64,000 nt of DNA from Phoenix dactylifera (taxonomy: Eukaryota > Streptophyta > Magnoliopsida > Arecales > Arecaceae), in assembly GCF_009389715.1 (NCBI RefSeq), contig NC_052407.1:7102475-7166474 (forward strand). The letters run 5' to 3'. How positions within the stretch are numbered: the stretch's first letter is position 1; the number at the start of each line of letters is the position of its first letter. Below the pieces are notes generated by a model. It saw only the letters and a program-made list of their open reading frames with translations, made no database searches and was not told the origin of the DNA. Positions 58,425 to 64,000 of this stretch are shown here, piece after piece. Position numbers and translations under genes: made by a program.

Positions 58425-58665
58425 GAGAGAGACTCTGCGACGATAATTAATGGATCATACAGATCTCGAGAGGGTCTGTGATTACCACCTCTTGCTGGGA
58501 GATATCCGAATCATGGCTTGTGGAGGGCTGAGGATTCTAGCGAAGCATGTTTTTAGAGAGGCTAATGAGGCGGCGGATTGGGTGGCTTTTTTTGTTGCTG
58601 CCGATTTTCGTAATGTTTTGTTTTTTGATTTTCTATACTTTCTGTTTTTTTATAAAAAAACGAGA
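58425..58665 (+). mobile_element. LINE RNase H remnant (copy F)
   Basis: DSATIINGSY near 58432, then after a shift CDYHLLLGDIRIMACGGLRI and KHVFREANEAADWVAFFV, ending in a T-rich 3' tail region. It is the C-terminal RNase H segment of a plant LINE on the plus strand. Confidence 0.75.
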
Positions 58666-59781
58666 CTAATGGTTATCCTATGACTGTAGTCACTCTTATA
58701 TTTATGAATATCCATACATATGTGTATTTAATTCTATATCAGTTATTCGTCGAGTAGATCTTGGAATCAAAAAACTCAAATAATACCTTTCGGCTAGTCA
58801 TTTTGGATAAAGTCCTATATTGTTATAAATAATATCATAACTTATATGGACTAGAGGTACTGTAGTATGAATTTTTTGGAGCTGACCACGAACTGGTTGT
58901 GGTGCTTGTGATTAGATTTGAATAGATATAAACTCTTGATTTTTTTGGTTAAATTATTATAATATTGATCAATTATTATATATATCTTCATTGTTTGAAT
59001 ATGAATTATTTAAATTCTATTGTCTTCCGTGGAATCCGTACATACAATCATTCAATCCTTTGATACTTTTCTCAAATAATTGCAACAATTCACGCTTTCT
59101 CTCATGCGTCCAAATCCTCTCATATGTGGAGGAATCCATGCATTTACGGGATGGTCCATGATTCCATGGATCCCGTTGCGATTGCAACGTCCTATCCCAT
59201 ATAACCGTCATGGTTGAATGCAGCAGTGAAGTGCTTCAATTCCATCTCTACCGGAAGGAATTAGAACCGGAGAGCTCTCCTATTTGTTAAATATTATTAC
59301 TCCAACATAAAGAGAGTCCAGTGTAAATGCATGCAAAACCTCATTTATTTTAAAGAGGAAAGCAGCAACAATGCACCGTTGAATAAGAACTATTCATTAA
59401 ATACATAAAACAAAAGCAAAGCCATCCTTTCTCCATGAATGACATTTTCAAGATTGTTATATTTTTATTGTAATACTAAATACCATATATTTTTAGAAGG
59501 CATTTATTAATTGGTGACGTGTTACCAATTTTTTTGCTCACACTCTTCATTGTGGCATCAATATGCCCTTTTACAGCTAATAAGTTAGCAGCATGGCTTA
59601 AATTTACAGGCCAAAATAATATTTAGATCATTTTTTTAAAAAATATGAAATCAAAGAAACATGAATCATTAATGCTTACCTAGGTGATTGGTTTTTTCTT
59701 GGATAAGGTAGTGATCAAAACAATATAAAAGGCCTAAACCAATTAGCAGATTGAATCTCATACCTACATGGTGCGTGATTT

Positions 59782-59785
<4 letters not shown>
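58666..59785. other. AT-rich intergenic, no gene seen
   Basis: No coding or repeat feature that I can support. Confidence 0.4.

Positions 59786-59854
<69 letters not shown>
59786..59854. repeat. (AT)n microsatellite, 69 bp
   Basis: Uninterrupted AT dinucleotide run. Such runs are highly variable in length and can extrude cruciforms. Confidence 0.95.
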
Positions 59855-59855
<1 letters not shown>

Positions 59856-60642
59856 GAATAATTTTTTATCTCTTGATAAAAGAAGATTGGCATTTTTGCC
59901 AAACTTAAGAGATTGGTTGATTATGAAGCTGTGTAATAGTTTTACATATTACACTAATGCCCTCTTATCGTGGTAATTTAGATATCGGTTTAATATTATT
60001 TGGGACCATTTGGGGTCCCCATTTGATTGGATCAAGCCAAAATTACATGGCCAAAAATTTATCAGATTTTCTAAAAAATATTTGTATCATGTAAATAGTA
60101 AAAAAATTCTATAAGTAGCAGCACAGAGGATTTGCTCTTACGCTCCTCCTCTCATCCTGAGTTCTCTCCCACTTTTCTTTTGCTCTTTTTTTTTTTGTTG
60201 GGCCAAGAGTTCTCTCCCACTCATTCCTGCCCTTTTCCTGCTCTCTCAACTTTCTTGTGACGGCGAGCAGAGCGGAGAGAGAAAAAAAAAGGAAGGAGGA
60301 AGAAAGAGCGCGCCTGTCAAGAGAGCGGCATGGGACAGACTTTTCCCGAGATTCTTCATTCTAATTAAAATACGTACATTCAAAATAGAATAACAAACAG
60401 AGGAGAGCAAACGCTAAAGAAGACGAAACCCACGTGACCGTCCTCTCACACTTCCCATCTTCCTTCTCTCTCTCTCTCTCCTTCTTCTTGGTCTCTTCCT
60501 CACCGCTCTTCTCTTTTCTTGCCTGCTGTTCTGTACCATCTTCTTTGTTCTCGTTCTCAGCAAGAAATCATTCCTCCAGACGAAACGAAACCCACTTTCC
60601 CACCCTTCCTCACCAACCCAACCCCACTCTCACTCTTCCTTT
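59855..60642. other. Upstream region of the subtilase gene
   Basis: AT-rich and then CT-rich (about 60455-60530). The subtilase reading frame is open back to 60434, but this stretch is better read as promoter than as protein. Confidence 0.45.
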
Positions 60643-60650
60643 ATATAAAC
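60643..60650 (+). promoter_or_regulatory. TATA box of the subtilase gene
   Basis: ATATAAAC in the context CTTTATATAAACATC, 36-43 bp upstream of the ATG at 60686. It implies a very short leader and argues against the in-frame upstream ATG at 60434. Confidence 0.6.
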
Positions 60651-60685
60651 ATCATCCCGACGCCACTGCAACGGCGAGACTAGCG

Positions 60686-62995
60686 ATGGCGACGGCGACC
60701 ACCACCACGGCGGCGCTTCTCCTTCTCCTCCTCCTCTGCTCCTCCTTCTCCTTCTACGTGGCGGTAGGAGAAGAGAAGCGGCAGACGTACATCGTCCATA
60801 TGGCCAAGTCCCGGAGGCCGAGCACCTTCGCCGAACATGGCCACTGGTACGACGCATCCCTCCGCTCTGTCTCTAGCTCCGCCGAGATCCTCTACTCCTA
60901 CGACACTGTCGCTCACGGCTTCTCCGCCCGCCTCACCACGGCCGAGGCCCAAGCCTTGGAATCCCTCGATGGCGTCCTCTCCGTCCTCCCGGAGGTCCGC
61001 TACGAGCTCCACACAACTCGGACACCGGAGTTCCTGGGCCTCGACAAGAGCGATGACCTCGTCCCCCAGGCCAACACCGGCAGCGACGTCGTGGTGGGAG
61101 TTCTCGACACCGGCGTCTGGCCGGAGAGGAAAAGCTTCGACGACACGGGCTTCGGGCCCGTGCCGGCCGGGTGGAAGGGCGCGTGCGAGGAGGGGAAGGA
61201 CTTTAAGGCGACGGATTGCAACCGGAAACTCATCGGGGCGCGGTTCTTCTCCAAGGGCTACGAGGCCAGCATGGGCCCAATCGACGAGACAAGGGAGTTG
61301 CGGTCTCCGCGCGACAGCGATGGCCACGGGACCCACACCTCCACCACCGCCGCCGGCTCCGCCGTGACGGACGCGAGCCTCCTCGGCTTCGCCGCCGGCA
61401 CCGCCAGGGGAATGGCGACCCGGGCCCGCGTCGCCGCGTACAAGGTGTGCTGGGTCGGCGGGTGCTTCAGCTCCGACATCCTCGCCGCAATAGACAGGGC
61501 GGTGGACGACGGGTGCCACGTACTCTCTCTCTCCCTCGGCGGCGGTATGTCGGATTATTATAGGGACAGCGTAGCGATCGGGGCGTTCAACGCGATGGAG
61601 AAGGGGGTTCTGGTCTCGTGCTCCGCCGGCAACTCCGGCCCCTCCGCCTCCAGCCTCTCCAACGTCGCCCCCTGGATCACCACCGTGGGGGCTGGAACTC
61701 TCGACCGGGACTTCCCAGCCTATGTGGTGCTCGGAAATGGCAAGAACTATAGTGGAGTCTCCCTCTATAGTGGCAAGCCGCTTCCGAGCTCGCCGCTTCC
61801 CATCGTGTACGCCGGGAACGCCAGCAACGCCACCGGCGGGAATCTTTGCATGCCGGGGACGCTGATGCCGGAGAAGGTGGCCGGAAAGATCGTTCTCTGC
61901 GAACGCGGGATCAGTCCCCGGGTCCAGAAGGGCTACGTGGTGCGCGACGCCGGCGGAGCCGGGATGATCCTCGCTAACACCGACGCCAACGGCGAGGAGC
62001 TCGTCGCCGACGCCCACCTCCTCCCCGCCAACGGCGTTGGCGAAAAGGCCGGCGACGCCATCAAAAGGTATCTATTGTCCGAGATGAGTCCGACGGCAAC
62101 CATCGTTTTCGGGGGGACGAAGGTGGGGGTGCGGCCGTCGCCGGTGGTGGCGGCGTTCTCGTCGCGGGGGCCGAACGTGGTGACACCGGAGATCCTGAAG
62201 CCGGACCTGATTGCCCCCGGGGTCAATATCCTCGCCGGGTGGACCGGCGCGGTGGGGCCCACGGGGCTGTCGGTGGACTCGCGGCGGGTGGAATTCAGCA
62301 TCATCTCCGGGACCTCCATGTCGTGTCCCCACGTCAGCGGCCTTGCCGCCCTCCTCAAAGGTGCCCACCCGGACTGGAGCCCCGCCGCCATCCGCTCCGC
62401 CCTCATGACCACCGCCTACGCCGATTACCCCGGCGGCAACGGCGGCCTCCTCGACGTCGCCACCGGCAAGGCCGCAACCCCCTTCGACTACGGCGCCGGC
62501 CATGTCGACCCCCGGCGCGGCATGGACCCGGGCCTCGTCTACGACCTCACTGCCGACGACTACATCGACTTCCTCTGCGCCCTTAACTACACCTCCCTCC
62601 AGATCGCCGCCGTCGCCAAAAGGACCAACTACACCTGTGACCGTAAAAGGACCTACGCGGTGTCAGGACTCAACTACCCGTCCTTCGCGGTGGCGTTCGA
62701 GACGGCGAGCGGGGACCGCGTCGGCGTGGCTACGGTGAAGCACACGAGGACGATGACCAGCGTGGGGGGGCCTGGGACGTACAAGGCAACGGTGGCGACA
62801 GCGGTGACCGGCGGAGAGGTGAAGGTGGCGGTGGAGCCGGCGGAGCTGAGCTTCACGAAGGTGGGGGAGAAGCAGAGCTACACGGTGAGCTTCTCGGCGC
62901 CATCGTTGCCGTCGGGATCGTCGGGGTTCGGCCGCCTCGAGTGGTCCGATGGCAAGCACGTGGTCGCCAGCCCCATCGCGTTCACCTGGACTTGA
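60686..62995 (+). CDS. SBT1: Subtilisin-like serine protease, SBT1 family (SBT1.7/ARA12-like), intronless
   Basis: Secreted serine endopeptidase acting in the cell wall/apoplast. 769 residues from ATG 60686, normal for the family. Signal peptide at about 1-27 (seven Leu in a row). I9 propeptide at about 34-111 (TYIVHMAKS ... ELHTTRTPEF). S8 domain with catalytic D141 (GVLDTGVW), H214 (DGHGTHT), oxyanion N316 (SAGNSGPS) and S544 (SGTSMSCPHVSGLAALL). PA domain inserted at about 370-462 (KIVLCERGISPRVQKGYVV, MILANTDANGEELVADAHLL). C-terminal fibronectin-III-like domain from about 660 (LNYPSFAV) to the end (IAFTWT). All key residues are present. SBT1 genes are commonly intronless. The alternative start at 60434 adds 84 residues of low-complexity CT-rich translation and would bury the signal peptide. 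ARA12/SBT1.7 relatives act in mucilage and pectin remodelling, but the substrate here is unknown. Confidence 0.96.
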   Translation: MATATTTTAALLLLLLLCSSFSFYVAVGEEKRQTYIVHMAKSRRPSTFAEHGHWYDASLRSVSSSAEILYSYDTVAHGFSARLTTAEAQALESLDGVLSVLPEVRYELHTTRTPEFLGLDKSDDLVPQANTGSDVVVGVLDTGVWPERKSFDDTGFGPVPAGWKGACEEGKDFKATDCNRKLIGARFFSKGYEASMGPIDETRELRSPRDSDGHGTHTSTTAAGSAVTDASLLGFAAGTARGMATRARVAAYKVCWVGGCFSSDILAAIDRAVDDGCHVLSLSLGGGMSDYYRDSVAIGAFNAMEKGVLVSCSAGNSGPSASSLSNVAPWITTVGAGTLDRDFPAYVVLGNGKNYSGVSLYSGKPLPSSPLPIVYAGNASNATGGNLCMPGTLMPEKVAGKIVLCERGISPRVQKGYVVRDAGGAGMILANTDANGEELVADAHLLPANGVGEKAGDAIKRYLLSEMSPTATIVFGGTKVGVRPSPVVAAFSSRGPNVVTPEILKPDLIAPGVNILAGWTGAVGPTGLSVDSRRVEFSIISGTSMSCPHVSGLAALLKGAHPDWSPAAIRSALMTTAYADYPGGNGGLLDVATGKAATPFDYGAGHVDPRRGMDPGLVYDLTADDYIDFLCALNYTSLQIAAVAKRTNYTCDRKRTYAVSGLNYPSFAVAFETASGDRVGVATVKHTRTMTSVGGPGTYKATVATAVTGGEVKVAVEPAELSFTKVGEKQSYTVSFSAPSLPSGSSGFGRLEWSDGKHVVASPIAFTWT

Positions 62996-63514
62996 GATCG
63001 CATCATCGCAACGACCGACAAGAAATGGACGGTGATTGATGGGGTGGGGAGTGATTGCTTAGGTACGCCAGCAAGCCGGTGGACCACAGCGTCCTTGTTG
63101 CTGCTATTTTCAGATGGCAACGTGACAACTAAACGTTGCCGGTGCTTGCTTCCTTATTTACTTGCAAATTTGCGATTTTATTGCTGTTTTCCGCTAATTA
63201 AGCAGGATGGAGGGACAAGGAAATGAAAAATCAAGAAAAAAAAAAGCTTACTTGGGCAATTTGTATACTATTTATATACAAAATAGATGCAAGGTGCTGA
63301 GCTGGTTTGGGTCCCTAAAATATGGAAATCGAAGTAAAGGAGCTTAGTTTGTATGGTGGCTGTCTGTTGATTTGGTTAATGATGTTTATGGCATACCCAA
63401 CAACAACAGGAAAGTGTATCAATTTACTTCAACTGTAGCGATAATTAAATGTTAGGTGATGGGCCGGAAATGTAGCCATTGATTTGAAACTTAGTATGAA
63501 GGTTTATTTATGGT
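62996..63514. other. 3' flank of the subtilase gene
   Basis: Probable 3' untranslated region, then AT-rich sequence; no gene seen. Confidence 0.45.
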
Positions 63515-63660
63515 TAGAGGTGCAAATAAGTTGGGTCGGGTTTTGAGTGATTCCGACTCAATTTGGTTTCTTGTTCGAATTTTAATTTTGGATCCAGATT
63601 CAATCCAATAGATAAGTGAGTCAGATCGGATCCACGGTTATAAGTAAGAAAATACATTGA
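63515..63660 (+). mobile_element. Partial copy of the GGGTCGG hAT-like element
   Basis: Starts TAGAGGTGCAAATAAGTTGG, matching the left terminal repeat at 3014 (TAGGGGTGCAAATAAGTCGG). It continues with similar sequence (GGTCGGGTTTTGAGTGA, TTGTTCGAATTTTAATTTTGG) for about 140 bp. No right end or target duplication is found before 64000. Confidence 0.7.
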
Positions 63661-64000
63661 TTTTTAGAATCGAAACGGTTAGAAAGCTTGAGCACCAATA
63701 AGAAAATGCTCCTCTTGGTGCATCTTTAGTTCCCAATACATGATCATACTATCTAATGCTGATTATAATCTTCATTGTTTTGTGTTAGAGAACACAATTT
63801 TCGGATACAACTCCATATGTTATTAACACAGTTGTGATCCTACTATTTTATAACAAAGCCTTTTTATATACGCTTCTCTTCATGAATACATGTTCGAGGA
63901 TTTCTGCACTTGCTCATGTATGGTGCTGCTGCTGCAGGGTCTCGTAGCCTCGTTCCAGAATTTTAAATGATGAAAAGCTGCACCTTCTAAGCATTTAGAA
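63661..64000. other. Intergenic, no gene seen
   Basis: AT-rich to the window edge. Confidence 0.4.

Noticed and set aside
60434..60685. N-terminal extension of the subtilase from an upstream ATG
   Set aside because: It is low-complexity CT-rich translation, overlaps the TATA box at 60643, and would place 84 residues before the signal peptide.
60680..62017. 445-codon antisense open frame across the subtilase
   Set aside because: It arises from high GC at third codon positions of the subtilase; no domain or start context supports it, and the sense frame has all catalytic motifs.

Overview
This is nuclear DNA from a flowering plant, most likely a monocot. The evidence is spliced low-density genes, a GC-rich intronless subtilase, long AT-rich intergenic DNA and nested plant transposons. 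A palm-like genome would fit, but that is inference. A run of 100 N (13273-13372) is an assembly gap.

Host genes are few. They are a two-exon GASA/snakin peptide gene (804-1177, -), two coding exons of an unrecognised gene ending near the gap (11882-12165, +), the first two exons of an At2g23090-like small zinc-finger protein (26178-26398, -), a multi-exon J-domain gene (about 34035-41320, -) and a complete single-exon SBT1-type subtilase (60686-62995, +). A decayed U6 snRNA copy lies at 30990-31093 (-).

Most recognisable sequence is mobile DNA, and several insertions can be delimited to the base by target-site duplications (TSDs). These are a 3.3-kb hAT element (4704-8045), an 847-bp non-autonomous hAT-like element inside a LINE fragment (3014-3860), a complete 11,578-bp Copia element of Sirevirus type (13749-25326), a 4,080-bp non-autonomous Gypsy-like element (47610-51689), solo LTRs at 31775-32455 and 54223-54972, and a tRNA-derived SINE with a 12-bp TSD (8116-8511). 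Two further SINE copies and six 3'-terminal LINE RNase H fragments are scattered through the window.

The most notable structure is the Sirevirus LTR. Each 1,976-bp LTR has a U3 array of the perfect palindrome GAGTCGACTC: 25 exact copies in the left LTR, mostly 21 bp apart within clusters, all upstream of a TATA-like box. The same palindrome recurs inside the element in opposite flank orientation, just before a third ORF in the envelope-like position. The unrelated Gypsy-like element also has a U3 minisatellite, built on another palindrome (GAGCTC), with different copy numbers in its two LTRs, and three 262-bp tandem repeats in place of pol. The Sirevirus separates the first exons of the At2g23090-like gene from wherever its last exon lies.
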